A stretch of DNA of 64,000 nucleotides from Bacteroides thetaiotaomicron VPI-5482 (GCF_000011065.1 NC_004663.1:3782001-3846000), one strand, 5' to 3'. Shown: positions 26,169-36,199, counted from the first letter of the stretch. Made by a program: numbers and translations. Notes: a model not told the origin generated them from the sequence alone.

Positions 26169-27065
26169 ATGAAAAAGATACTTATGACGATATGTCTTAT
26201 CGGAGGATTAGCCATGCTCTGGTCTTGCAGCGATGACAAAGATTCCTATCCGGTACCCAGCGACATCGAAAATCTGAAAGCGACTCCCGCTCCGGGACAG
26301 ATTACCCTGAGCTGGACCAACCCTGCCGATGAAAACTTATATTATGTACAGATAGAATATACCATCGGAGCCACAGGAAAGTCATACAGAAAACAAGTCA
26401 GTCAATATGCCAATGAACTGGTAATAGACAATCTGCTCCAAAAGTACGGTGAAATCAACTTCACCGTACAAGCCTTCAATCGTGGCAACACCGCAGGCAC
26501 CATCCATCAGATAACTGCACAAGCAGAAAAGGCAAGTCCTACGTTTGGCACTCCCGTAAAGATAGATCTGGACTATAAGAAAATATGGACGAATGCTCCA
26601 TTTCCTACCCGGCCGATCAAAGACCTGGTAGACGGAAATATAGCAACCTTCTTCCACTCGTGGTGGAGCTCACTAGTAGAAATGCCACATTATCTGGTAG
26701 TAGATTTAGGCGAAGAAGTCAGTGCTATTAAATTCCGTTCGACCAATACCAACCGTGCGAACGATAGTTCATGGAAAACGATCAACCTATATACAAGTGA
26801 TAGTTATAATCCAGCAGAATGGTTTGATGGCGTCGAGAAAATTGATGGCAACACAGTGGATATCTCACAGGCAGGCACCCACAAGGAAACTACCTTAACG
26901 GGACTTCCCGACGGAGTGAGCGAAGTGTACAACTCAGAGGTAATTCCGCTGTCAAAACCTTCCCGCTATCTTTGGTTCGAAGTGACAGAGACCACGAAGG
27001 GCACTCCTTATTTTGCTTTAGGAGAACTGGAAATCTATCAATGTTCAATGGTCGTACTTGAATAA
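26169..27065 (+). CDS. FN3/discoidin-like surface lipoprotein
   Basis: 298 residues; lipobox near AMLWSCSDDKDS. An FN3-like domain (about 30-120, ENLKATPAPGQITLSWTNP) and a discoidin/F5-8 type C-like C-terminal domain (about 150-295, PHYLVVDLGEEVSAIKFRSTN....). In mucin-targeting loci the gene between SusD and M60 is commonly such a binding protein, so it is probably a surface glycan-binding protein. 37 bp after SusD and 9 bp before the M60 gene. Confidence 0.75.
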   Translation: MKKILMTICLIGGLAMLWSCSDDKDSYPVPSDIENLKATPAPGQITLSWTNPADENLYYVQIEYTIGATGKSYRKQVSQYANELVIDNLLQKYGEINFTVQAFNRGNTAGTIHQITAQAEKASPTFGTPVKIDLDYKKIWTNAPFPTRPIKDLVDGNIATFFHSWWSSLVEMPHYLVVDLGEEVSAIKFRSTNTNRANDSSWKTINLYTSDSYNPAEWFDGVEKIDGNTVDISQAGTHKETTLTGLPDGVSEVYNSEVIPLSKPSRYLWFEVTETTKGTPYFALGELEIYQCSMVVLE

Positions 27066-27074
27066 AAAAAAAGA

Positions 27075-29981
27075 ATGAAGAAATATATACTGCTTTTCTT
27101 TCTATTATCGTTGCTGCCATGCCTGTCTACGGCATGCTCTGACGATGACGGCTCTTCAACCCCCAATTTAACCGTTGGAAAAGAGACAGTTGATTTCAAT
27201 AGTGAGTCCGGTAGCCAGAATGTAGCTGTCACTACCAATGTGGATACCTGGACTGTCAAATCAGATAAAAATTGGTGCCACCCGTCAGCAGACGGGAAGG
27301 CACTGAAAATATCTGTAGACGAAAGCGACGAACGGTACGTGCGCAAAGCAACCGTTACCGTGATAGCTGCCGACCAGACAAAGACAATCACAGTACGCCA
27401 GTTGGGATACGAAGCAGCCATTCTGGTTGACCAGTCCAGCTTTGAGGTAGGTGTTATCGGTGGAGAAATCCAGTTTGACGTGACGACAAATGTAGAAGTA
27501 GCCATCACTTTGCCGGAATGGATTACCGCAAAACCTGCCAGCCGTGCACCGGCCACAGTCACCACCCCCCATACATATATGGTGAAAGCAACCGGACTTG
27601 ACAGTCAGCGTCATGGCAACATTGAAATAACGGAAGTATTACCGACTATCGATCCCGATACGGAACAGGCAGAACCTGTAAGCGCATCCGTATTTGTTAC
27701 TCAGAAAGGACTCAACGAATTTGCCGAAGGCAACGGAGAAGACGTAAAAGGTGACATCAAGATCAAAATAGTAAGCGGAACGGCTTCTTCTTTTCAATCC
27801 GGCAGCAACATCGAAAAATCTTTTGACGGAGATTATTCGACACTTTATCATTCCAGTTGGAGTAATGGCGCAAGCAACTATTTCCCCATCACATTAACCT
27901 ATAATTTTGAAACAGTCACAGATGTCGATTATTTGATTTACCATCCGCGCAACAACGGAAATAATGGTAGATTCAAAGAAACAGAAATACAATATTCAGC
28001 AGACGGTCACACATTCACAAAACTTATTGATAAGGATTTTCAAGGTTCGGCTACGGCAGGCAAAGTAACATTTGACCAAACGATACAGGCAAAGTCTTTC
28101 CGTTTCATCGTAAAAAGCGGTTCCGGTGACGGACAAGGATTTGCTTCGTGCGCCGAGATGGAGTTCTTTGCAAAGAATCCCGTGAACTTTGATTATTCGA
28201 CTCTCTTCACAGACGCAAGTTGCAGTGAACTGAAAACCGGTATTACGGAAGATGACATAGCGCAGTGCGAATACCCGTTCTTTAAGAATATAGCCTACTA
28301 TATGATTAAAGGCAAGTATCCCGCAGAGTTCCGTATCAGCGAGTTCAAGGCATACCCCAATCCGGATATCCAGTCGGAAACCCACAAGACCAACCCTTAC
28401 AGCCAGTTGGACAATCCGACCGGAATATCGGTCAAGGCAGGTGAAAACCTGATTGTACTGGTGGGAGACACACACGGATATGACATCGGACTGCGGGTAC
28501 AGAATCTGGATGCACCTGAGAATGACGGTTTTGGCGGAGTGACCTACTTACTGAATCAGGGAATCAACAAGCTTACTATCAGCGAACAAGGACTGGTGTA
28601 CGTGATGTATGTCACAAAAACGCTGGACGATCCGGCAGCGGCCCCTGTCAAAATCCATTTTGCATCGGGAAAGGTGAACGGCTACTTCGACTCACAAAAC
28701 CCGGAGCATAACGGACGCTGGTCGGAACTGCTCAACAAAGCAACCAACCGGTATTTTGACGTACTGGGGAAATATGCCCACCTCACTTTCGAGACGAGTG
28801 ACCTACGGACGTACACAGGTTCCAAGGGAGATGAACTGATAGACCTTTATGACAAGATCGTGTACAGCGAGCAGCAGTTGCTGGGCTTGGAGAAATACGA
28901 CAAGATGTTCAGAAACCGGATGTATCTGAATGTCATGTATAAGTCCTATATGTACGCCACAGCCTATCACACAGCCTACAACCGAACAACAATGAATGAA
29001 ATCTGTAGTCCGGAGAAACTGAAGACAAGCGCTTGCTGGGGACCGGCACACGAGATAGGACATTGCAATCAGACCCGTCCGGGAGTATTGTGGGGCGGCA
29101 ACACGGAAGTGACGAACAACATCATGTCCGAGTACATACAGACCACCATTTTCGGCCAGCCCTCCCGCATACAGGTCGAAGACATGGGAATCACCTACCG
29201 AAACAGATACTCCAAAGCATGGAGTGGGATTATCGCTGCCGGAAGTCCGCATGCCGACTTCCAGAATCTGGGAAAGAATAATGCCAACGATGTATTCTGT
29301 AAGCTCGTTCCCTTCTGGCAACTGGAACTCTATTTCGGGAAAGTGCTGGGCAGGACTCCGTTGCAACAGGCGGACAAAGGAGGTTTTTATCCGGAAGTAT
29401 ATGAATACGCCCGCAATAAAGACTACACGGGAATGACTCACGGAGAAATTCAGCTTGACTTTGTATATACCTGCTCCAAGATTTCCGGTATGAACTTACT
29501 CGACTTCTTCACCAAATGGGGATTCCTGACTCCGGTCGACAAGGAACTGGACGACTACGGGAAAAAGCAGCTGACCGTGACACAAGACATGATAGACGCT
29601 CTCAAACAGAAAGTGAACGCACTGGGAGGCACCCGTCCGGATGTCGCTTTAGAATACATTTCGGATAACACGTACGAACTGTATAAAACGAAAACCGCCA
29701 TCATCAAAGGAGAGAATGCCACTCATGCTCCCAAGACATTTACGGTAGGTTCCGGCGATAATGCGGTGACTTACAACGGTGAGACCATCACGATCAAGAA
29801 CTGGACCAATGTAGTGACGTACGAAGTGAAAGATGAAACCGGCAAATTCATCCTCATCTGCAGCGGCGAAAATGCCCCTTCGTCTGTAGACACATTCACG
29901 ATTCCGGTTCGCTGGAAAGATGGTTTCCGGTTAAGCGCCGTTTCCGTTACGGGCGAACGTATCGACATTCCAATGAATTGA
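27075..29981 (+). CDS. M60 (enhancin-type) peptidase with BACON and CBM32-like domains
   Basis: 968 residues. Lipobox LSTACSDDDG; two BACON-type domains (about 28-105 and 108-205, ..GSQNVAVTTNVDTWTVKSDKNWC..); a discoidin/CBM32-like domain (about 230-375); then the M60 domain. Zinc motif H659EIGH663 with third ligand E678 (HExxH-14-E) is intact. Family members in Bacteroides cleave mucin-type O-glycoproteins, with BACON and CBM32 modules binding glycan. As a surface lipoprotein it would release glycopeptides for the SusC/SusD pair encoded just upstream. A strong terminator follows. Confidence 0.93.
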   Translation: MKKYILLFFLLSLLPCLSTACSDDDGSSTPNLTVGKETVDFNSESGSQNVAVTTNVDTWTVKSDKNWCHPSADGKALKISVDESDERYVRKATVTVIAADQTKTITVRQLGYEAAILVDQSSFEVGVIGGEIQFDVTTNVEVAITLPEWITAKPASRAPATVTTPHTYMVKATGLDSQRHGNIEITEVLPTIDPDTEQAEPVSASVFVTQKGLNEFAEGNGEDVKGDIKIKIVSGTASSFQSGSNIEKSFDGDYSTLYHSSWSNGASNYFPITLTYNFETVTDVDYLIYHPRNNGNNGRFKETEIQYSADGHTFTKLIDKDFQGSATAGKVTFDQTIQAKSFRFIVKSGSGDGQGFASCAEMEFFAKNPVNFDYSTLFTDASCSELKTGITEDDIAQCEYPFFKNIAYYMIKGKYPAEFRISEFKAYPNPDIQSETHKTNPYSQLDNPTGISVKAGENLIVLVGDTHGYDIGLRVQNLDAPENDGFGGVTYLLNQGINKLTISEQGLVYVMYVTKTLDDPAAAPVKIHFASGKVNGYFDSQNPEHNGRWSELLNKATNRYFDVLGKYAHLTFETSDLRTYTGSKGDELIDLYDKIVYSEQQLLGLEKYDKMFRNRMYLNVMYKSYMYATAYHTAYNRTTMNEICSPEKLKTSACWGPAHEIGHCNQTRPGVLWGGNTEVTNNIMSEYIQTTIFGQPSRIQVEDMGITYRNRYSKAWSGIIAAGSPHADFQNLGKNNANDVFCKLVPFWQLELYFGKVLGRTPLQQADKGGFYPEVYEYARNKDYTGMTHGEIQLDFVYTCSKISGMNLLDFFTKWGFLTPVDKELDDYGKKQLTVTQDMIDALKQKVNALGGTRPDVALEYISDNTYELYKTKTAIIKGENATHAPKTFTVGSGDNAVTYNGETITIKNWTNVVTYEVKDETGKFILICSGENAPSSVDTFTIPVRWKDGFRLSAVSVTGERIDIPMN

Positions 29982-30028
29982 TCGTATCTCAGATACATTC
30001 AAGATAACTTTTTATCGGGTTAGGTATC

Positions 30029-30056
30029 GAAGGGTGTCCGCAGGCGGGCGCCCTTC
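30029..30056 (+). terminator. Terminator of the M60 operon
   Basis: GAAGGGTGTCCGC (30029-30041) pairs with GCGGGCGCCCTTC (30044-30056) with two G-U pairs and a tight loop. It falls 48 bp after the M60 stop. Confidence 0.7.
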
Positions 30057-30058
30057 TT

Positions 30059-30138
30059 GCGTAACACAATCGTAGCATATTTGTTACGCGTTCTTCAATC
30101 AACTGTAAAAAGCAAGAAACGTCAAACCTCTACTTTTG
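30059..30138 (+). promoter_or_regulatory. Inverted repeat and -7 box before TonB receptor
   Basis: GCGTAACA (30059-30066) and its exact complement TGTTACGC (30082-30089), 15 bp apart, then TACTTTTG (30131-30138), 30 nt before the ATG. No good -33 box is seen, which would fit an activator-dependent promoter with the palindrome as the binding site. Inference. Confidence 0.45.
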
Positions 30139-30167
30139 CAGCAAATAATTAACGCACGCTAACATTT

Positions 30168-32984
30168 ATGAAACGATTTCTCAGATTAGTCTCTTTGACT
30201 CTTTTAATCATGAGTACAAGCGGAAATACTTTTGCAGAGGAAAAAGTAAACGTAGCCCGACAGGGTACGATCCGCGGACGCATAGTAGACACTTCCAAGC
30301 AAATTCTTCCGGGAGCCTCCATCTACATCGAAAAACTACATACCGGAGTGACAAGTGATGTCAACGGTTATTATACATTCGCCAATCTCACACCGGGCAC
30401 ATACACCGTGAAAGTCAGCTACGTAGGCTACTCTCCCGTCGAAATGAAAATCACCATTCCGGCAGGAAAGACACTCGAAAAGGACGTCGTACTCAATGAA
30501 GGGCTCGAACTGCAGGAAGTAGTGGTAGGCGGCGCCTTCCAGGGACAACGCCGCGCCATCAACTCACAAAAGAACAACCTCGGAATCACCAATGTCGTTT
30601 CAGCCGATCAGGTCGGAAAGTTCCCCGATTCCAATATCGGCGACGCCCTCAAACGTATCAACGGTATTAATGTACAATACGACCAGGGGGAAGCCCGCTT
30701 CGGACAAGTCCGCGGTACTTCCGCCGACCTCAGTTCCGTGACCATCAACGGCAACCGCCTCCCTTCTGCCGAAGGCGATACCCGTAATGTCCAGCTCGAC
30801 CTCATCCCCGCCGACATGGTGCAGACAATCGAAGTGAACAAAGTCGTTACCTCGGATATGGACGGAGATGCCATCGGCGGCTCCATCAATCTGGTGACGA
30901 AAAGCACTCCTTACAAACGGATGTTCAGCGCCACAGCAGGAACCGGCTACAACTGGATCAGCCAGAAAGCACAGCTGAACTTAGGATTTACCTACGGCGA
31001 CCGTTTCTTCAATGACAAACTGGGAATGATGGCCGCCATCTCTTATCAGAACGCTCCGTCAGGATCGGACGATGTGGAGTTTGAATATGACGTCAACAAA
31101 AAAGGCGAGGTAGTCATGGTGGAAGCACAGAAACGCCAGTACTACGTGACCCGCGAACGCCAAAGCTACTCCCTGGCTTTCGACTACGACATCAACCCGA
31201 ACCACCGGCTGACGCTGCAAGGTATCTACAACCGTCGCCACGACTGGGAAAACCGCTACCGCGTCACCTATAAGGATTTGGATAAGACAGGACTAGACGA
31301 CGAAGGAGATATGCAGCAATCCGCCCAGATCGAGACAAAAGGAGGAACACCCGACAACAGAAATGCCCGTCTGGAATTACAACAGACAATGGACCTCAGT
31401 CTGAGCGGTGAACATCAGTTCGGCAAACTATCCGTCAACTGGGGAGCTTCCTACGCCCGTGCCAGCGAAGACCGTCCGAACGAAAGATACTTCAGCCTGA
31501 AACAGGACTTCCTCGGCTTTACCGTCGTAGATGCCGGCGACCGTTTCCCTTACGTGACTACGGACGTCAGCCTGCACAACGGAGAAGCGGACGGCGAAAG
31601 AGGCAAATGGAAAGTGAAGGAACTGACCGAAAGCAACCAGGAAATCTACGAAAAAGACCTGAAGTTCAAAGTCGACTTCGAACTTCCGCTGACAAACGGC
31701 ATCTATGGCAACAGCCTGCGGTTCGGAGCAAAGTACGCCTCCAAGACCAAAGACCGCAACACCCTCTGCTATGATTACGCAGATACGTACAAAGACACCT
31801 TCGACAAGGATTACATGAACAACCTCACCAGCCAGATTCGTGACGGATATATGCCGGGAGACCAATATAAGCCGACCGATTTCGTATCCAAAGAATACCT
31901 GGGCTCACTCGACCTCAGCAGTATGGAAGGCGAACAGGTGCTCGAAGAATCATCCGGCAACTACCACGCCCGTGAGAACGTAACTTCCGCCTTCTTCCGC
32001 TTCGACCAGAACTTGGGAAAGAAGATAAAAATGATGGCAGGCTTACGCATGGAAGCCACCCACATCAAATACAACGGCTGGAACTGGAACGTAGCCGACG
32101 ACAAAGACGAGACAGAAACCCTCGAACCTACCGGAAACCATAAGAACAGCTATGTCAACTGGCTCCCCAGCCTCTTGTTCAAATACGATGTGAACGACGA
32201 CTTAAAGCTCCGCGCTTCGTTCACCGAGACACTGAGCCGCCCGAAATACTCCGCATTGATCCCCTGTGTCAACATCAACCGCAGCGACAACGAACTGGTG
32301 ATGGGTAACTCCGACCTGACCCCGACCATCTCCTACAATCTCGACCTCAGCGCAGACTACTACTTCAAAAGTGTCGGTCTGATCAGCGCAGGTATCTTCT
32401 ACAAGAAGATCAATGACTTTATCGTCGATCAGGTCATCGGTGACTACACCTATCAGAACAACGAATACAAGAAGTTCACCCAGCCCAAAAACGCCGGCGA
32501 CGCCGACCTGCTGGGCGTAGAACTGGCCTATCAACGCGACTTCGGCTTCATTGCTCCCGCACTGAAATGTATCGGTTTCTATGGTACGTACACCTACACC
32601 CACACCCAAGTGAACAACTTCAACTTCGAAGGTCGTGAGAACGAGAAAGACCTGTCCCTGCCGGGATCACCCGAACATACAGCCAATGCTTCCCTTTACT
32701 TCGAAAAGAAAGGTTTCAACGTACGTTTCTCCTACAACTACGCTTCGAGCTTCATCGACGAAATGGGAGAAGTGGCAGCTCTCGACCGTTACTATGACGC
32801 AGTGAGCTACATGGACCTGAACGCCAGCTACACCTTCGGCAAGAAGATAAAGACCACGTTCTATGCAGACGCCACCAACCTGCTGAACCAGCCTCTTCGT
32901 TACTATCAGGGAACCAAAGACCGCACCATGCAGGCGGAGTACTACGGTGTAAAGATTAATGCCGGCGTAAAAGTTAACTTCTGA
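30168..32984 (+). CDS. TonB-dependent receptor (non-SusC type)
   Basis: 938 residues. Signal peptide 1-24, carboxypeptidase-regulatory-like domain about 35-115 (GTIRGRIVDTSKQILPGASIYIEKLHTGVTSDVNGYY), plug (about 145-250, FPDSNIGDALKRINGINVQYDQGEARFGQVRGT..) and a barrel ending in ...VNF. It lacks a SusD partner and an STN domain. It is followed 167 bp later by a metallophosphatase, so it may import a product of phosphate-ester hydrolysis; this is inferred from context. No co-directional link to the M60 operon, from which it is separated by a terminator. Confidence 0.88.
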   Translation: MKRFLRLVSLTLLIMSTSGNTFAEEKVNVARQGTIRGRIVDTSKQILPGASIYIEKLHTGVTSDVNGYYTFANLTPGTYTVKVSYVGYSPVEMKITIPAGKTLEKDVVLNEGLELQEVVVGGAFQGQRRAINSQKNNLGITNVVSADQVGKFPDSNIGDALKRINGINVQYDQGEARFGQVRGTSADLSSVTINGNRLPSAEGDTRNVQLDLIPADMVQTIEVNKVVTSDMDGDAIGGSINLVTKSTPYKRMFSATAGTGYNWISQKAQLNLGFTYGDRFFNDKLGMMAAISYQNAPSGSDDVEFEYDVNKKGEVVMVEAQKRQYYVTRERQSYSLAFDYDINPNHRLTLQGIYNRRHDWENRYRVTYKDLDKTGLDDEGDMQQSAQIETKGGTPDNRNARLELQQTMDLSLSGEHQFGKLSVNWGASYARASEDRPNERYFSLKQDFLGFTVVDAGDRFPYVTTDVSLHNGEADGERGKWKVKELTESNQEIYEKDLKFKVDFELPLTNGIYGNSLRFGAKYASKTKDRNTLCYDYADTYKDTFDKDYMNNLTSQIRDGYMPGDQYKPTDFVSKEYLGSLDLSSMEGEQVLEESSGNYHARENVTSAFFRFDQNLGKKIKMMAGLRMEATHIKYNGWNWNVADDKDETETLEPTGNHKNSYVNWLPSLLFKYDVNDDLKLRASFTETLSRPKYSALIPCVNINRSDNELVMGNSDLTPTISYNLDLSADYYFKSVGLISAGIFYKKINDFIVDQVIGDYTYQNNEYKKFTQPKNAGDADLLGVELAYQRDFGFIAPALKCIGFYGTYTYTHTQVNNFNFEGRENEKDLSLPGSPEHTANASLYFEKKGFNVRFSYNYASSFIDEMGEVAALDRYYDAVSYMDLNASYTFGKKIKTTFYADATNLLNQPLRYYQGTKDRTMQAEYYGVKINAGVKVNF

Positions 32985-32997
32985 CAGCACGCAAAGC

Positions 32998-33085
32998 GAA
33001 AACCTCCGTTCCTAAGAATGGAACGCCCCGTTGGTTTTAAAGGAACGGGGTCTTGGTTTTAAACCAACGCCTCGTTCCTTTAAAA
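32998..33085. repeat. Four tandem 22-bp units forming alternative hairpins
   Basis: Units start at 32998, 33020, 33042 and 33064. Units 2 and 3 share GGAACG....TTGGTTTTAAA; units 1 and 4 resemble the complementary strand (..CGTTCC..). Consequences: TTGGTTTTAAAGGAACG (33031-33047) pairs perfectly with 33073-33089 (17 bp); CCCCGTT (33026-33032) can instead pair with AACGGGG (33044-33050), and CGTTCC (33008-33013) with GGAACG (33020-33025). These foldings exclude one another. Confidence 0.8.
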
Positions 33086-33151
33086 CCAAAAGAACAGAGA
33101 ATTTCAGTCTTTCATTAACGACAATTATAAACAACTAATAATCAATATAAT

Positions 33152-34084
33152 ATGAAGATAAAAAGCTTATTCATTCTTCTTTTCCTTTCCGTCTTTACAT
33201 TCGCCCACGCACAGCTCACGGATTATTCCATCTTTGACAAGAAGTTTAACTTCTATGTAGCCAATGATTTAAGTCGCAACGGCTACTATGACCAAAAGCC
33301 AATCGCCGAACTGATGGGCACAATGGGCGAAGAGATAGGTCCCGAATTTGTATTAGCCACCGGAGACGTTCACCACTTCGACGGAGTGCGTAGCGTGAAC
33401 GACCCTTTGTGGATGACCAACTACGAGCTTATCTACTCCCACCCCGAACTGATGATCGACTGGTTCTCCATCTTAGGCAACCACGAATACCGTGGAAGCA
33501 CTCAGGCAGTACTGGACTATACGAACATCAGCCGCCGCTGGTCGATGCCCGACCGTTACTACACCAAGGTATTCGAAGAAAAAGGAGCTACTATCCGCAT
33601 CGTCTGGATAGACACCACTCCGCTGATTGATAAATACCGCAATGAAAGCGATAAATATCCGGATGCCTGCAAGCAGGACATCAGCAAACAGCTGTCATGG
33701 CTGGAATCTGTACTGGCAAGTGCCAAGGAGGACTGGATCATCGTAGCCGGCCATCACCCCATCTATGCCTACACCCCGAAAGAGGAAAGCGAGCGGCTTG
33801 ATATGCAGAAACGCGTAGACAGCATCCTGCGCAAGCACAACGTAGATATGTACATCTGCGGTCATATCCACAACTTCCAGCATATCCGTGTACCGGGAAG
33901 CGACATTGACTATGTAGTCAACTCCGCCGCCTCTCTCGCACGCAAGGTAGAACCCATCGAAGGTACAAAATTCTGTAGCCCCGAACCGGGTTTCTCCGTT
34001 TGCTCTATCGACAAGAAGGAGCTTAACCTGCGTATGATAGATAAAAAAGGAAATGTACTTTATACAGTAACCCGAAAAAAATAA
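33152..34084 (+). CDS. Purple-acid-phosphatase-like metallophosphatase
   Basis: 310 residues with a signal peptide (LFILLFLSVFTFAHA). Calcineurin-like metal motifs in order: NDLS near 40 (variant of the DxH site), LATGDVHH, GNHEYRG, AGHHPIY, GHIHNFQH. The overall length and the GNHE/GHHPIY pattern resemble the ACP5/purple acid phosphatase branch. Periplasmic phosphomonoesterase; probably works with the TonB receptor encoded upstream. Followed by a strong terminator. Confidence 0.85.
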   Translation: MKIKSLFILLFLSVFTFAHAQLTDYSIFDKKFNFYVANDLSRNGYYDQKPIAELMGTMGEEIGPEFVLATGDVHHFDGVRSVNDPLWMTNYELIYSHPELMIDWFSILGNHEYRGSTQAVLDYTNISRRWSMPDRYYTKVFEEKGATIRIVWIDTTPLIDKYRNESDKYPDACKQDISKQLSWLESVLASAKEDWIIVAGHHPIYAYTPKEESERLDMQKRVDSILRKHNVDMYICGHIHNFQHIRVPGSDIDYVVNSAASLARKVEPIEGTKFCSPEPGFSVCSIDKKELNLRMIDKKGNVLYTVTRKK

Positions 34085-34135
34085 GTTCTCTATTAAAGAA
34101 AGAAATTCTACTCTCAGAAAAAACACACACGACAA

Positions 34136-34168
34136 AGGGCGTCTCCTTCGCGATGAAGGGGGCGCCCT
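34136..34168 (+). terminator. Terminator after metallophosphatase
   Basis: AGGGCGTCTCCTTC (34136-34149) pairs with GAAGGGGGCGCCCT (34155-34168), 14 bp with two G-U pairs, loop GCGAT, then an A/T-rich tail with T-runs. Confidence 0.82.
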
Positions 34169-34240
34169 GATTTATTATAGTACTCCTTTGCCCCGACAGA
34201 TGCAAAGAAAATCACAAGTTCATTAAGTAACGAGCTTATA

Positions 34241-36091
34241 TTATTCTGATTTGTTACTCTGACTAGCAGTATCCGCAGTGTTACTCTTGCTTAGATCATT
34301 CTTGGGAGTCGTCGTTGCGTTCCCATCACGGACAGCCATGTAATGCGGAGACATAATCTCAATTCCCGCTTCATTAAACTTATCCTGAATAGTCTGATGC
34401 AAATCAGAATAAATCTGAGACATCTTATGCGCCTCCTTGATATAAGCATTGATCTGATACACCGGATACCAGTCGCTCAACGAAGTTTCCAGCACGAACG
34501 GGCGCGGGTCATCCACTACTCCGGGCGTATTCAACGCAGCATCAATCAGTATCTGATTGACCTGGCGCCAGGGGACATCATAACCGATGGATACCTCCGA
34601 ATGGATAATCAAGCCATACTCCCGTGCCGATGTACTATAATTCACGGTATGTGATGACATGATAAAAGAGTTGGGCACCGTCACCACCTCATTTTTCGGA
34701 GTGCGGATACGGGTGACAAGCGGCGTCTTCTCTATGATATCGCCGGTGGTATCGTTCAGTTTAATCCGGTCGCCCATCTTGAACGGGCGCATATAGGTAA
34801 TCACCAGCCCGGCAATAATATTTCCGATAACGGTACTTGATCCAAGAGAGACAATCAATCCGACAAAGACCGAAATCCCTTGGAATACCCCAGAATCAGA
34901 ACCCGGCAGATAAGGGTAAATCATCGCGATCATAAATGCGTAGAGCAGGAACCGGACGATGTGGAAGGTCGGCATGGCCCAATCCGGGTAAAAACCGTTG
35001 AATTTAAGACGCCCCGCTTCTATCTCACGAGCCAGATAAAGCACCATACGTACCAGATACTTCACCGCATACCAGATAACAACAATTGTAAACAGATTGG
35101 GGACATAGTCTATTATATCCACAAAGATTTTCCGAATCGGATTCCAGATATAACCCAGCAAGCGGTATGCCAGTCCTTCGGTCTGCGGGAAGATGATAAA
35201 AATCAAAGGGACAGTAATCAACAGTTGTATCCCCATAAGGATATAACGTCCGATGCCTGCCAAAAAGACTAACAGATTGGCTTGTTTTTGAGCATCCAGC
35301 AACTCATATCCCTGGATAGACACAGGCTTTATCTTTGTATCTTTCAGACGCAGGATACGTACTTTCAGTTTGCGAAATGCCCAGTTGGTCAGACGGAAAA
35401 GGAGATACTGACCGACAATCACCAACAGAAAATAAAGGATACGCTTCGCCATTCGCCAAATGCTGTGCTCCGCTTTCATCTCATGCAGTTTGGTGATTAC
35501 ATTCTGCCGCCTCTCTTTGGCAAGGGAGTCACGGGAGACTCCTTCCCACAAAGCATCCTGATCTGTAAGAGATAACAATACTTTATTGCCATACATCAGG
35601 TCGGAAACAATATCCGAATGGTCGATGGAAACGGAATCGGGACGGAGATTAAAACGCTTTCCTATCTCTTCGATAGCGGCACCGGTCATCTGTGCCCGTT
35701 GCTGGGGAGTGTATCCGCCCCGTTTTGTAAAAAGATAAAACAGGGTATCCCCTTCGGCAACTACCGGTATTCCTTTCGTGAATTGACGCAGTGAGTCGAT
35801 ACGCTGCCGTTGCTGGGAGAATTTCACCGAATCGGCGGACAGCATCTGAAGCCTCATCTGCTCCATCTCCATACGCATATTGGCTTCATTGAGCCGCGCT
35901 TCTTCCAATGATTTCTGCAGATTTGCCACACGGGCAGAATCAGAATCCCGATGCAAAGAGACTGGATGCGTTGCTACTGTATCTCCGGCGAAAATCTTCT
36001 TGACTGCCTGCTCCAGTTGCGCCTGTACATTGACTGCAAGGGAAGCCATTATGAGCAGCAATGCAAACCGTTTTATTTTTTTCATATCCAT
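34241..36091 (-). CDS. MscS-family mechanosensitive channel
   Basis: 616 residues from the ATG at 36091 (MDMKKIKRFALLLIMASLAVNVQA signal). An in-frame ATG at 36178 is rejected because it would bury the signal. N-terminal periplasmic coiled coil (about 30-110), four to five membrane segments, then the MscS pore and beta domain: ..VFVGLIVSLGSSTVIGNIIAGLVITYMRPFKMGDRIKLNDTTGDI...V.TRIRTPKNEVVTVPNSFIM. Releases solutes under hypo-osmotic stress. Single gene, divergent from the CaCA antiporter. Confidence 0.9.
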   Translation of the reverse strand: MDMKKIKRFALLLIMASLAVNVQAQLEQAVKKIFAGDTVATHPVSLHRDSDSARVANLQKSLEEARLNEANMRMEMEQMRLQMLSADSVKFSQQRQRIDSLRQFTKGIPVVAEGDTLFYLFTKRGGYTPQQRAQMTGAAIEEIGKRFNLRPDSVSIDHSDIVSDLMYGNKVLLSLTDQDALWEGVSRDSLAKERRQNVITKLHEMKAEHSIWRMAKRILYFLLVIVGQYLLFRLTNWAFRKLKVRILRLKDTKIKPVSIQGYELLDAQKQANLLVFLAGIGRYILMGIQLLITVPLIFIIFPQTEGLAYRLLGYIWNPIRKIFVDIIDYVPNLFTIVVIWYAVKYLVRMVLYLAREIEAGRLKFNGFYPDWAMPTFHIVRFLLYAFMIAMIYPYLPGSDSGVFQGISVFVGLIVSLGSSTVIGNIIAGLVITYMRPFKMGDRIKLNDTTGDIIEKTPLVTRIRTPKNEVVTVPNSFIMSSHTVNYSTSAREYGLIIHSEVSIGYDVPWRQVNQILIDAALNTPGVVDDPRPFVLETSLSDWYPVYQINAYIKEAHKMSQIYSDLHQTIQDKFNEAGIEIMSPHYMAVRDGNATTTPKNDLSKSNTADTASQSNKSE

Positions 36092-36191
36092 ATAGAATGA
36101 TTCCAAGTTAGGTGAATTAACTTTAATTTCACTTTTTAATAAACATGGCAAACATACGGATTGTTTTTGACATAACAATTCCCTAAATGAT

Positions 36192-36199
36192 TATCTTTG
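36192..36199 (+). promoter_or_regulatory. -7 box of the CaCA antiporter gene
   Basis: TATCTTTG, 18 nt before the ATG at 36218. A TTTG 22 bp upstream (in TTTTTGAC) may be the -33 box, slightly far. It overlaps the TTG at 36197, which is therefore not a start codon. Confidence 0.6.

Noticed and set aside
28803..29441. 212-codon open frame on the minus strand
   Set aside because: Antisense to the M60 catalytic domain; no domain or promoter.
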